From a bacterium (GTDB lineage: Bacteria > Electryoneota > RPQS01): DNA of 48,755 bases. The stretch lies in assembly GCA_026394155.1 (NCBI GenBank), contig JAPKYT010000077.1, positions 1-48,755 on the forward strand, given 5' to 3'. Positions 20,391 to 29,648 of the stretch are shown here, piece by piece. Made by a program: the position numbers and the translations under genes. Positions within the stretch are counted from its first letter, which is position 1. The number at the start of each line of letters is the position of its first letter. The notes under the pieces were generated by a model that did no database searches, was not told the origin of the DNA, and saw only the letters and a program-made list of their open reading frames with translations.

Positions 20391-20436
20391 CGCGAAGCCG
20401 CACTGCTTTCCATTGGAACGCAGCGAGTAGCGAACA

Positions 20437-21090
20437 ATGACAATGACAGAAGAATATTCTCCTGCAAAACTTCGGCTTGTCTGCCGTGCGATGTGCGGGA
20501 TACTCCTCATGGTCTGCTGTGCAGTGCTTGATCAGCCGGTATTGGCGCAGGCAAACACAACACCTGTCGCTGTGTTAGTGCCGCCCTCAAAGGTTTCGGG
20601 GAATGGTCCGGCCGCTTCCAAAGGGATCCCCGACCTGACCAAGGACTTCATCCTCAATTTTCGGAAAGGTCCCGTCCCTGAAAGAATGCCAAGCGTGAGC
20701 CTGGCACTGGACTGGACGACGTGTCAGGTCCATCGCGTAAATGATCACGCACCCCTCGACATCACGTTGAACGGAAACATTACGTCCGACATCGCAACAA
20801 TCTGGACGCTTACTCCGCAGGCTGTTGGCCCGGCGAATCTGAACCGCGTCGAGGACGTAATGGGGCGGCGCGATGCGGCGGGCCGGACAACCGTTCCGCT
20901 GACTTGGACCATTTCGCTCGATGGCGGGGCGTTTGAGCCTATGCATGTGACGCCTGACTACACAATCACGACGGTGTTTCCGCCGGGAATGCACACTTTC
21001 AAGGTTCAACTCTCCGGCCCTCTTCAACCCAATCAGCCCAATGGGTACTACCGGTTGCAGCTTGCGCAGAATTTGATGCCGCAACTGTAA
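20437..21090 (+). CDS. Exported protein, unknown function
   Basis: N-terminal signal region MCGILLMVCCAVLDQPVLAQA. Follows the Ig-like gene in the same orientation. Confidence 0.6.
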   Translation: MTMTEEYSPAKLRLVCRAMCGILLMVCCAVLDQPVLAQANTTPVAVLVPPSKVSGNGPAASKGIPDLTKDFILNFRKGPVPERMPSVSLALDWTTCQVHRVNDHAPLDITLNGNITSDIATIWTLTPQAVGPANLNRVEDVMGRRDAAGRTTVPLTWTISLDGGAFEPMHVTPDYTITTVFPPGMHTFKVQLSGPLQPNQPNGYYRLQLAQNLMPQL

Positions 21091-21329
21091 AGGCGCGAAG
21101 AGATCGGCCGGCGGACCTTGGCGAGCGCGGCCGGCGTCCAAGATTGGCTGTCGTTCTTTTTCAAGTGCCCGCTTCACGCACGCAATGTTCCGCCTGAACA
21201 CAATCTGTTTGCTCAACTCTCCAAGCTCGAAGCAGAGCTCCGAAGGCTCGCAGCAGGCGAACGGTCGGTCATCGAGAGCACCGCTGATCTGATCGGGCGA
21301 TGAAGCGCTGTCCTTGTGCCCCGCAGAAA

Positions 21330-21358
21330 AACGGGTTAGCTTCATCGGCTAACCCGTT
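21330..21358. terminator. Bidirectional terminator hairpin between convergent gene sets
   Basis: AACGGGTTAGCttcatcgGCTAACCCGTTctt, flanked by aaaa on the left. Confidence 0.75.
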
Positions 21359-21381
21359 CTTCATTGCAGATAGGGCGAGTT

Positions 21382-23721
21382 CTAACGTTTGCTCTTGATC
21401 GCCAGTGCAATCTTCTCAGCCGTAATCGGCATAGACTTGATGCGAATTCCCAGAGCATTCTCGACGGCGTTGGCGATCATCGGCGCGGCCGGAATCATGG
21501 TGTGCTCGCCCACGCCGCGCGCGCCGTAGGGCCCGTCGGGCTGAGCCACTTCGACAAGAATCGGTATCACTCTCTCGGGAACGTCCATCGCCGTGGGAAT
21601 CTTGTAGTCCGTGAAGTTCGGATTGAGCAGTCGTCCCTTCGCATCAAAGCGCATGTCTTCGTACAGCGCCGTCGCGATGCCCTGAACAAGGCCTCCCACC
21701 ACTTGATCCCTGACCAGTCCCGGATTGATCGCCTTCCCGACGTCCACCGCCAACGCGACTCGCGGTATCCGCACGCGGCCGGTTTCCTTGTCAATCTCGA
21801 TCTCGACCGCCGCGGCCCCGACCGTGTAGTGAACATTGGGTTTTCCGCCCTGACTGGTTTCCGCATCGGAGAGCGCCGACGAGAACTCGGGCATGAACAT
21901 CCCCCGCCCCACAATCGGTCCTCCGCGGTACGTCCCATCCTTCATCATGATTCCGTTGATGGCGAAATCGCGCAGCGGCAGAGCGAAATCCGCTACGCTG
22001 CGGGATCGTACCGTCTCGCTCTCAAGATAGAGATCCTCCCGCTTCTGCCCCAGAGCCCGTTCCACAAGTTCGAGAATCTGCTCTCGACAATCCTCGGCGG
22101 CGCGTTTCACGGCGTTCCCGGTCCCCCATGTAATGTGCGAGGCCACCGTTTGCCATTCATAAGGATTGCGGTCTGTGTCCGGCAGCTCGACGCGGATTTT
22201 CGAGAGTGGAACCGTCAGCACTTCAGCCGCGATTTGCGCCATTACCGTCTGAAAACCCTGTCCGATCTCCATCGCCGAAACGAGAACGTTCAGGCTGCCG
22301 TCCTCGTTGAACTTGATGAAAGCGGTGGACGAGGCGTTGGGCGGCATGGCCGGGGCTTTCCAGAAACAGGCGAACCCCTTGCCTCTGACGGTCTTGGGAT
22401 TCTCGGATTGCTCCTTCTTGCTCCACTCGATGGCACGCGCCGCTTTGTCAATGCACTCGATCAGGCCGTTGGGATTCATCTTGCTGCCGTAGGTCAGAGG
22501 GTCGCCCTCTTGGATCGCATTGCGCCGGCGGAACTCGACCGGATCAAGCCCGAGTTTCTTCGCGGTTTCATTGATGTGCGATTCCAAACCGAAGAGAAAT
22601 TCCGAATAGCCGAAACCGCGATAGGGTCCGCCGGGAGGCAGATTCGTGTACACACAGCAGGAGTCAATCTTGACGTTCGGAATCCGGTAAGGGCCGGTGG
22701 CGGAAAGCCCGGCGGCGTTGACGACGTTGGCTCCATATTCCACGTAGGCCCCGGCGTCCCAATGGAGAGTCTGTTCGAGAGCGACGATCGCACCGTCCTT
22801 CTTCACCCCGATTTTCGTCTTCGCCGTCAGACCCTGCCGCTGATAGGTGTTGTAGAACTCCTGTGCCCGCGACCAGAGAATCTTCACCGGATTTCCTTGC
22901 ACCGCCGTCGCCAATGCCGCGGCCAGAATCTCCATCGAGACTCCCGCTTTCCCGCCGAATCCTCCGCCCACGAAGGGAGCAATCACGCGCACGTCCTTGT
23001 GCGAAAGTCCCAAGGGTGCAAGCGCTTCGGCGAAAAGATTCCGCTGCGTAAACGGCGATTGCGACGCCGCCCAAACCGTCAGTCTCCCCGAATAATCGAA
23101 AAGGCCGACCGCTCCGTGCGTCTCAATCGCACAATGAGCATACCTCGGCACCGTGTACGTATCTTCGAAAACCAAGTCCGCTTGTTTGAATCCCGCCTCG
23201 ACATCGCCTTTGCGCACTTTTCGCCAGTGGGCGATGTTCGAATTCGCCTGCGGAAAAAACCACGGCACGTGTTTGTAGCTCTTCAAATCAGGATGAATAA
23301 GCAGAGGATGCGGCTTGAGGGCATCTTCCACATTCAAAATCGCCGGCAGCTCGCGATAACGGACCTTGACCAGCTTCGCGGCTTTCTTGGCGGTGACGGG
23401 GTCGCGCGCGATGACGGCTGCCACCTGCTCGCCCACAAAACGCACGCGATCCTGCGCGAAAACGAACCGGTCGTGCATGTACAGCCCGAAGCGGAACGGA
23501 AAGTCTTTTCCGCTGACCACCTTCACCACGCCCGGCATCTGCTCGGCTTTTGCGGTGTCAATGCTCTTGATTTCCGCGTGCGCCAACGGACTTTCGACGA
23601 TTTCCGCATAGAGCAAGCCCGGCCCGAAATCGAGGTCGTCCACAAACTGCGCCGCGCCGGTGATCTTCGGCTTGCCGTCAATCCGGATCTCCTCATGGCC
23701 CACGAATTTCAATCCGTTCAT
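21382..23721 (-). CDS. Xanthine dehydrogenase-family molybdopterin-binding subunit
   Basis: Start refined to ATG 23721 (overlaps upstream stop). IRIDGKPKITGAAQFVDDL, SQSPFTQRNLFAEALAPLGLSHKDVRVIAPFVGGGFGGKAG, GARGVGEHTMIPAAPMIANAVENALG. Confidence 0.95.
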   Translation of the reverse strand: MNGLKFVGHEEIRIDGKPKITGAAQFVDDLDFGPGLLYAEIVESPLAHAEIKSIDTAKAEQMPGVVKVVSGKDFPFRFGLYMHDRFVFAQDRVRFVGEQVAAVIARDPVTAKKAAKLVKVRYRELPAILNVEDALKPHPLLIHPDLKSYKHVPWFFPQANSNIAHWRKVRKGDVEAGFKQADLVFEDTYTVPRYAHCAIETHGAVGLFDYSGRLTVWAASQSPFTQRNLFAEALAPLGLSHKDVRVIAPFVGGGFGGKAGVSMEILAAALATAVQGNPVKILWSRAQEFYNTYQRQGLTAKTKIGVKKDGAIVALEQTLHWDAGAYVEYGANVVNAAGLSATGPYRIPNVKIDSCCVYTNLPPGGPYRGFGYSEFLFGLESHINETAKKLGLDPVEFRRRNAIQEGDPLTYGSKMNPNGLIECIDKAARAIEWSKKEQSENPKTVRGKGFACFWKAPAMPPNASSTAFIKFNEDGSLNVLVSAMEIGQGFQTVMAQIAAEVLTVPLSKIRVELPDTDRNPYEWQTVASHITWGTGNAVKRAAEDCREQILELVERALGQKREDLYLESETVRSRSVADFALPLRDFAINGIMMKDGTYRGGPIVGRGMFMPEFSSALSDAETSQGGKPNVHYTVGAAAVEIEIDKETGRVRIPRVALAVDVGKAINPGLVRDQVVGGLVQGIATALYEDMRFDAKGRLLNPNFTDYKIPTAMDVPERVIPILVEVAQPDGPYGARGVGEHTMIPAAPMIANAVENALGIRIKSMPITAEKIALAIKSKR

Positions 23722-24224
23722 GATCGCACCTTCTTGCCAAGTCTTTCTCTCCCGGGAGGTGTCAGTGCATTGTTGACGTTGGCTATGGCCTCCACGATCG
23801 GCAAGTATCCCGTGCAGCGGCACAGATTGCCGGAAATCGCTTCCTTGATCTCGTCGCCACTGGGCTTGGGATTTCGCTCCAACAACTCTGTAGCGGCAAG
23901 AATGACTCCCGGCGCGCAGAAGCCGCACTGAAAAGAGTTGTGTTCAAGAAATGATTGTTGCAGCGGCGTCATCTGCCCGTCCTTCATCAGCCCCTCGAGA
24001 GTGGTGAGGCGCTGCCCATCGGCCTCAACAGCCAGCACTATGCAACTGCGGACGGTCTTTCCGTTCATCAGCACCGTGCAGGTGCCGCAGTCGCCGCGGT
24101 CGCAGCCGCACTTGGGACTTTTCACACCAAGCTTGTCGCGCAGCACTTCCAGCAGGACTTCTTGTGCGGCGATCTCAAGTGTGATCTTCCGGTCATTGAG
24201 GACGAAAGAGAGTTTCTTCTTCAT
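23718..24224 (-). CDS. (2Fe-2S)-binding subunit of molybdenum hydroxylase
   Basis: KCGCDRGDCGTCTVLMNGKTVRSC and QCGFCAPGVILAATELL...GNLCRCTGYLPIVEAI cluster motifs. Confidence 0.96.
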   Translation of the reverse strand: MKKKLSFVLNDRKITLEIAAQEVLLEVLRDKLGVKSPKCGCDRGDCGTCTVLMNGKTVRSCIVLAVEADGQRLTTLEGLMKDGQMTPLQQSFLEHNSFQCGFCAPGVILAATELLERNPKPSGDEIKEAISGNLCRCTGYLPIVEAIANVNNALTPPGRERLGKKVRS

Positions 24225-24248
24225 GGCAGTGTTCTCCTTTCCTCAACG

Positions 24249-25136
24249 CTAAATCAAGTTCACGCCGTATTCCGGCCCATTTCCGGAAAATCTGCTCGCG
24301 GCGGCCCGAATTCCGCGCGCGAACATCACCTGACACATGTGGGATCGGTACTCTTTAGTAGCGCGAATATCCGTGATGGGCGAGATCAAGCCGGGAATCA
24401 GCGCCTGACATTTCGCGATGAGTTCGTCGCTGAGGTGTTGTCCGTTTAACAGCCTTTCGATTTTAGAAGCTCGGACCGGAACCGGTGAAACGGCACCCAA
24501 AGCGACACGGTATTGCTTTCCCGGCAGCGCGAGAATCAGCACGCTGGCTTGCGCCAAGTCTTCGCCCGAATACCGGCCCAGCTTGACGTAACAGCCCGCG
24601 TGCCTTCGTGCGGGCAACGGGATCTCAATCGCTGTAACCAGTTCGGCTTTCTTGATGTCCGTTCTCTTGTTGCCCTTGAACCATTTGGCTGCGAGAACTT
24701 TGCGTTTGCCTTTCGACCCGCGAACGAGGATCAATGCTTCATAAGCGGCCAGCAGCGGTCCGCTGTCGGCGCACGCCACCGCCGAGCAGATGTTGCCGGC
24801 CATCGTGGCACGGTTGCGGATTCCCACCGATCCAACCGTCTTCGCCACTTCCGCGATCACCGGAAATCGCGATTGAATCACTCTCGAATCAAGAAGTTCG
24901 CTGAACGTCACGGCCGCGCCGATGGTCAGCACTCCGTTCTTGTAGGTAATTCCGCTCAGTTCCTTGATCCCCTTGATATCAATGACCGCGTCAGGTTGGT
25001 CAATCTCTTCTTTAAGATTGTTGATCAAGTCGGTGCCACCCGCCAGAACCGCAGGTTTCTTGTGCTTCGAGAGAAGCCTGACCGCCTCTCGCACCGACGA
25101 TGGTTTGAAATATTCAAATTCAGAAAGGATCGGCAT
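24249..25136 (-). CDS. FAD-binding subunit of molybdenum hydroxylase (CoxM-like)
   Basis: FEYFKPSSVREAVRLLSKHKKPAVLAGGTDLI and TVGSVGIRNRATMAGNICSAVACADSGPLLAAYEA. Confidence 0.95.
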   Translation of the reverse strand: MPILSEFEYFKPSSVREAVRLLSKHKKPAVLAGGTDLINNLKEEIDQPDAVIDIKGIKELSGITYKNGVLTIGAAVTFSELLDSRVIQSRFPVIAEVAKTVGSVGIRNRATMAGNICSAVACADSGPLLAAYEALILVRGSKGKRKVLAAKWFKGNKRTDIKKAELVTAIEIPLPARRHAGCYVKLGRYSGEDLAQASVLILALPGKQYRVALGAVSPVPVRASKIERLLNGQHLSDELIAKCQALIPGLISPITDIRATKEYRSHMCQVMFARGIRAAASRFSGNGPEYGVNLI

Positions 25137-25171
25137 GTTCTCTCCTTCTCTTCTTCACGAATGCGGAAACA

Positions 25172-26611
25172 TCAAATGGAGTTTTTCCGCGGCGGCACAA
25201 ATCCCGTTCCGGCTTCGAACACGCCGGTGGATTTGAAGCGATGATGATAACTGAGGTTGAGGGGAATGATTCCCGCCAGCGCTGCACCGGGCTCCTGCAG
25301 CCTGAGCGCGCGCCAGATGCGCAGGGCTACGGAGCTTCTTGAATAGAACCGGGACTGAACCCAGTGGAGTCCATTTTGGAGAGTCTCGGGACTCATCTGC
25401 TTGGGCTGGAAAACAACATGGGCAAAGTCGTACTTCCGCCAGTCCCTATCGAAGATCCTGCCCTCCGCATCCAGTTCCGCAAAGAGTTGTGTCCCGGGCA
25501 GGGGCGTGAGGATCGCGGCAGTCAGCAAATCAATTCTCGCCTGATAGGCAAAGTCAAGGGTTTGCTCAAAAACATCCGGGGTATCACCGTCCAATCCGAA
25601 CATGACCGCTGCGATGACGGCAATTCCCGCCCGGTGAATCTTTTCGATTGCGCGGCGGTAATCCACTCCCCGGTTGATGTGCTTGCGGGTGAGTTTCAGA
25701 TTCTCCTGTGACAGCGATTCGAAACCGATGAACGCCATTCGGCAGCCGGCCGCCGCCGCCAGGCGCAGCAGCTCATCATCGTTAGCGAGGCCGATGCTGG
25801 CCTGAGTCGCCCATCGTTTCTTGAGCGGAATCATTTTCGCGAAAAGCTCTTTCGCGAAGCTGGAATCACCGATGAGATTATCATCCATGAAAGCGACGTG
25901 CCGCCCCAGTTGCTTGAGTTCCTCGATGACCTCATCCACCGGACGGATACGATAGCGGTAATTGCTGAAGGCGGCGACCGAGCAGAAGGTGCATCGAAAA
26001 CAGCAGCCGCGTGAAGCCTGCAGTGAATCCGGCACTAAATAAGCCGATTGCCTGATCAGGCTCCGATTAGGAATCGGCAAGCCTTTCAGATCAATCGGCT
26101 CACTCTTGTAAAACGGCTTGAGCTTGCCCGCGACGAAATCCTCGATCATGCGGGGCACGTTGTTTTCCGCCTCGCCGATGCAGATCGAATCGGCGTGCTG
26201 GATCGCTTCCTCCGGCATGAACGTGGCATGGTAGCCGCCCAAGATAACGGGTTTGCCCTTTTCCTTGCGAAAGCGGTCCGCGATTTCATACGCCCACGGC
26301 GCACAGAAGGTCATAAAAGAAAGTCCGATAAGATCGGCATCGGTATCGAAATCAACCGGTTCAACGTCCTCGTCAATGATCCGGGTCTCCACATAGGGCG
26401 GCATGGCAGCGGCAACATAGAGGCTCGGAAGCATGGAGAAACGTAAGGCTCGGGTCTTGCGGTTGGGCGGCCTCTCGTGGGTCGCACGCAAATCCGGGAC
26501 CGTGGGAACGATCAGAAGGAATTTCAGCTTATCTCTCAATGTCGCCTCCGAAGGAAATCGGTGTTCATGCCCTGCAAGATAACAGAAGTCTATCCGCCCC
26601 GTCAGGTTCAT
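25172..26611 (-). CDS. B12-binding domain-containing radical SAM protein
   Basis: DADLIGLSFMTFCAPWAYEIADRFRKEKGKPVILGGYHATFMPEEAIQHADSICIGEAE and radical SAM motif SRGCCFRCTFCSV. Confidence 0.93.
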   Translation of the reverse strand: MNLTGRIDFCYLAGHEHRFPSEATLRDKLKFLLIVPTVPDLRATHERPPNRKTRALRFSMLPSLYVAAAMPPYVETRIIDEDVEPVDFDTDADLIGLSFMTFCAPWAYEIADRFRKEKGKPVILGGYHATFMPEEAIQHADSICIGEAENNVPRMIEDFVAGKLKPFYKSEPIDLKGLPIPNRSLIRQSAYLVPDSLQASRGCCFRCTFCSVAAFSNYRYRIRPVDEVIEELKQLGRHVAFMDDNLIGDSSFAKELFAKMIPLKKRWATQASIGLANDDELLRLAAAAGCRMAFIGFESLSQENLKLTRKHINRGVDYRRAIEKIHRAGIAVIAAVMFGLDGDTPDVFEQTLDFAYQARIDLLTAAILTPLPGTQLFAELDAEGRIFDRDWRKYDFAHVVFQPKQMSPETLQNGLHWVQSRFYSRSSVALRIWRALRLQEPGAALAGIIPLNLSYHHRFKSTGVFEAGTGFVPPRKNSI

Positions 26612-26656
26612 TCTAAAGCAGGCTCATGTTTTCCTGACTTCTTTGCAGAAGAATCA

Positions 26657-27469
26657 TCATGGCAGTAGCGCCACGATCCGGCACATGGAGGACTCCATCT
26701 CAATGCCGCGCAGTGGAAAGAGTCCGATCCAGCAGCGCTTGTTCGAGAGCTTGTCAATCTCGCCGCCGAGATTCTCGGCATGCACCAGCTTTTTCGGGAA
26801 CAGCTTCAGATGCATGACTTGATAATATTGTTCCGGCGGGAAAAGCTCGTCCCAGTTCTTGCCGTACTGTTTCTTGATTTTCTTTTCGGCTTCCAGAAAG
26901 AGCTTGGGGTGCCAGTTGCGGATGATCGTGTTCATGGGATGATCCGCGCTGCCGCAATCCACTCCGATCCATTTCAGCTTCATCTTCAGTGCCCACTTGT
27001 GGAAGGACGGATCGGGTCCCGGATGCTTGACGAAATAGCGAATCTCATCGGATCGTCGCTGATCCCACGCGTACTTGTGATAGCCGGTGTTGATGATGAG
27101 AATATCCCCCTTCTTAATCTGTACTTTGCGCATGAGAAGCTCGGGCGAGTAGAGGCCGTAGTCTTGCATGTCTTTGGAAATGTCCACCACCACGCCCGCG
27201 CCCACCCACTCGCTCATCGGCACTTGTCCGATGGAGCGGCCGCTGGCGTGAAAGTGAATTTCGCCGTCAATGTGCGTGCCCACGTGATTGCTGGTGGTGA
27301 TGATCTGTCCGTTGGCTCCCTGCCCCATGTGCGCGCCGGCAATGCGCTTGAAGTACTGAATCCCCAGCGGCATGTAGCTCGGCCACGGCGGCGTGTGAAT
27401 GGACAATCGCTGCGTCAGGTCAAACATCTTGACCTTGTTCATGAACTGAAGAAATTGCGCGGTGCTCAT
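26657..27469 (-). CDS. Cyclase-family protein (kynurenine formamidase-like fold)
   Basis: MFDLTQRLSIHTPPWPSYMPLG...NHVGTHIDGEIHFHASGRSIGQVPMSEWVGAGVVVDIS. The HVGTHID(G) metal motif is diagnostic. Confidence 0.9.
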   Translation of the reverse strand: MSTAQFLQFMNKVKMFDLTQRLSIHTPPWPSYMPLGIQYFKRIAGAHMGQGANGQIITTSNHVGTHIDGEIHFHASGRSIGQVPMSEWVGAGVVVDISKDMQDYGLYSPELLMRKVQIKKGDILIINTGYHKYAWDQRRSDEIRYFVKHPGPDPSFHKWALKMKLKWIGVDCGSADHPMNTIIRNWHPKLFLEAEKKIKKQYGKNWDELFPPEQYYQVMHLKLFPKKLVHAENLGGEIDKLSNKRCWIGLFPLRGIEMESSMCRIVALLP

Positions 27470-27653
27470 TCCGCCTCCCATCTATTCTGATTTGTTCTCT
27501 CTTGTGCTTCGTCGCCGTTGTCGATCTCCTGACCGGCAATGGCGGCATCGTGACTCGGGAGAGTCGCAATGCGATCACTCCAGACTCGCGTAGGGCGGCA
27601 CTATCAAAGCGATTCGACACGACAACGTGTGAGTGTCGAAAGCGAACCTCGTG

Positions 27654-28157
27654 CTACCAGTGTATGTCCAGCGTCTCAAGATTGAAACGTGCAGGCCGAC
27701 TCTCATAGTACCTTCCCTCGGAATCTTGGTAGAATCCACGCAGCGTCGCTTCACCCGCGTATCCGACCACATTCTTGAGCTTGGCGGATACTTCGTCCAG
27801 ATCCACTGTGAACTCATGGTAACTACCAGGTTGGAACCTACCTGGTGCCTCTCTGTGACCGAAGGGGAGACTTGGTAGCGTCGCGGTTCGTTGCCCATGT
27901 TGCTCCGCACGAACTCCATACTCGACAAGCCTTACACTAGCTTTCCCTTGGTTGCGCGCACGAACAACAAGCGCATGGGGCGGCAAATCAACGAATTCCC
28001 GCGCTTTCTGGTCTATCTGTAGGGCGAGAGTCTCGACCACAATTTTCTTGCGAGGGTGACGTTTGACAAGAATCGCGATGAGTGCGGCGATCAGTGCGAA
28101 GAAGCCGCTGATGAAAGCACCGATAATAGTTGTATCGCTGTACCACGGCCCAGTCAT
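27654..28157 (-). CDS. Hypothetical protein with one N-terminal transmembrane segment
   Basis: TTIIGAFISGFFALIAALIAILVKRHPRKK, then a soluble beta-rich domain. Confidence 0.55.
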   Translation of the reverse strand: MTGPWYSDTTIIGAFISGFFALIAALIAILVKRHPRKKIVVETLALQIDQKAREFVDLPPHALVVRARNQGKASVRLVEYGVRAEQHGQRTATLPSLPFGHREAPGRFQPGSYHEFTVDLDEVSAKLKNVVGYAGEATLRGFYQDSEGRYYESRPARFNLETLDIHW

Positions 28158-28196
28158 TCCGATCTCCTCCTAAGAACTTGCTTCCTCGCTGCGCAA

Positions 28197-29648
28197 CTAC
28201 GCGGTGCTCTGTGTTTCGAATCCGCTTGAGAATTGCCCACAGCGGCCGTTTTGTTTTACGACCTTCTCCGCCAACCTCTCATACGCCTTGACAAAGGGCT
28301 CCGCCGGAGCGGAGAGCACGCCCGCGCCCACTTGTCCGATGCCGGGTTTTTTGTGAGCGACTCCGGTGTCAATGAAAGGCAGGATTCCCGTTTCGACAAC
28401 TGTGATGACGTCAATTCCGGTGGGTGTGCCGCGAAAATCCAAGGATGGAATCTGATACGCGCGATTCTCGGCGGCCGTGATTTCGTACATTTGCAGCGTA
28501 TAGTTCAATGCGTCGCGCGCCTGTCCCCCGACAAATTGCACAATCGCCGGAGATGCGGCAATGGCAAAACCGCCAAGTCCGTAGGTTTCCGCGATCGCGC
28601 TGTCGCCGATGTCGGGATTGGCATCGTCCTTCGTGAAACCGGGGAAAAAGAGCGCATCGGGCACGGGGGCGGGGCCGGTGAACCATTGACCGCCGGTTCC
28701 GGAAAGCTGCACTCCGAAATCCGTTCCGTTGCGCGCCATCGCCACCACGATGCTGCTGTTCGCAATACCGCGTGCGGCATCCAAAGATGCTTTGGCGGCG
28801 GCCATGGAAAGATTGAGGAAGAAATGATCGTTGCCGCCGATGAAATCTAAAACGCTGGCAGCAGCGTCTCTTTCACTCGTTCGTACGACCTGCGGCGCAA
28901 GCGCGCGATAGAGCAGCGAGGTGGCCGCTCGATTGCGATTGTGAACCTCATCTCCCATGTGCAAGGCTTGAGCGATGATCGCTTTCAAATCAATCCGTTC
29001 AACGCGCTCCACCGCTTTCCTGAGAGCCGGATACAACACCCGTTCCATCCATTTCAGCCGTGCGATCACCTCATCGTTGAACGCCCCATAGCGCAGCACC
29101 TTTCCCAAACCCTCATTCATCGTGGCATAGGACGCATTGCCAAACTCATCATTCTTTACGATGAAAACTGGCATGGATGCGGAAATGATTCCCGCCATCG
29201 GCCCGACAGCGTTGTGCTCATGGCACGGAGCAAACTCGATTTCTCCCGACGCGGCCAGTCGCTCCGCGTCTTCCGGATTCCCTGCAAGTCCTTCGTAGAT
29301 GAGCGCGCCGATTATCGCGCCGCGCATCGGCCCGCACATCCGCTTCCACTCAATCGGTGGCCCCGCATGAAGCAGCAAATTCTCCTTCATGCGTGGGATA
29401 GTGTCCAGAGCCTTGCCCAATCCGACCAGCATCGGTTTGCCGCTCAAGATTCGCTCGACCGCCGCTCGATTCGCATCTTCAATCTGTTCGCGCTTCTCCG
29501 CAATGATGCTCGCAGCCTGTGGCGAGACGCTGAGCGGCGGCATCCAATCCACCTGCACGGCCTTCACGTTGCGCGCGTCCAGCGTGTCCTTGAAGGAACG
29601 CAGTCCGATGTTGATAACTTTCAGTTCTTGATCAAACAGGTGTGTCAT
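28197..29648 (-). CDS. DUF1116 family protein (YlbE-like)
   Basis: LKVINIGLRSFKDTLDARNVKAVQVDWMPP...LTGTGGQWFTGPAPVPDALFFPGFTKDDANPDIGDSAIAETYGLGGFA (ORF-track frame). Start refined to ATG 29648. Confidence 0.88.
   Translation of the reverse strand: MTHLFDQELKVINIGLRSFKDTLDARNVKAVQVDWMPPLSVSPQAASIIAEKREQIEDANRAAVERILSGKPMLVGLGKALDTIPRMKENLLLHAGPPIEWKRMCGPMRGAIIGALIYEGLAGNPEDAERLAASGEIEFAPCHEHNAVGPMAGIISASMPVFIVKNDEFGNASYATMNEGLGKVLRYGAFNDEVIARLKWMERVLYPALRKAVERVERIDLKAIIAQALHMGDEVHNRNRAATSLLYRALAPQVVRTSERDAAASVLDFIGGNDHFFLNLSMAAAKASLDAARGIANSSIVVAMARNGTDFGVQLSGTGGQWFTGPAPVPDALFFPGFTKDDANPDIGDSAIAETYGLGGFAIAASPAIVQFVGGQARDALNYTLQMYEITAAENRAYQIPSLDFRGTPTGIDVITVVETGILPFIDTGVAHKKPGIGQVGAGVLSAPAEPFVKAYERLAEKVVKQNGRCGQFSSGFETQSTA

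Noticed and set aside
21364-23931. 855-aa plus-strand ORF opposite the Mo-hydroxylase subunit
   Set aside because: Arg/His-rich translation with no motifs. The opposite strand has clear xanthine dehydrogenase-family motifs, so this is an antisense shadow ORF of GC-rich DNA.
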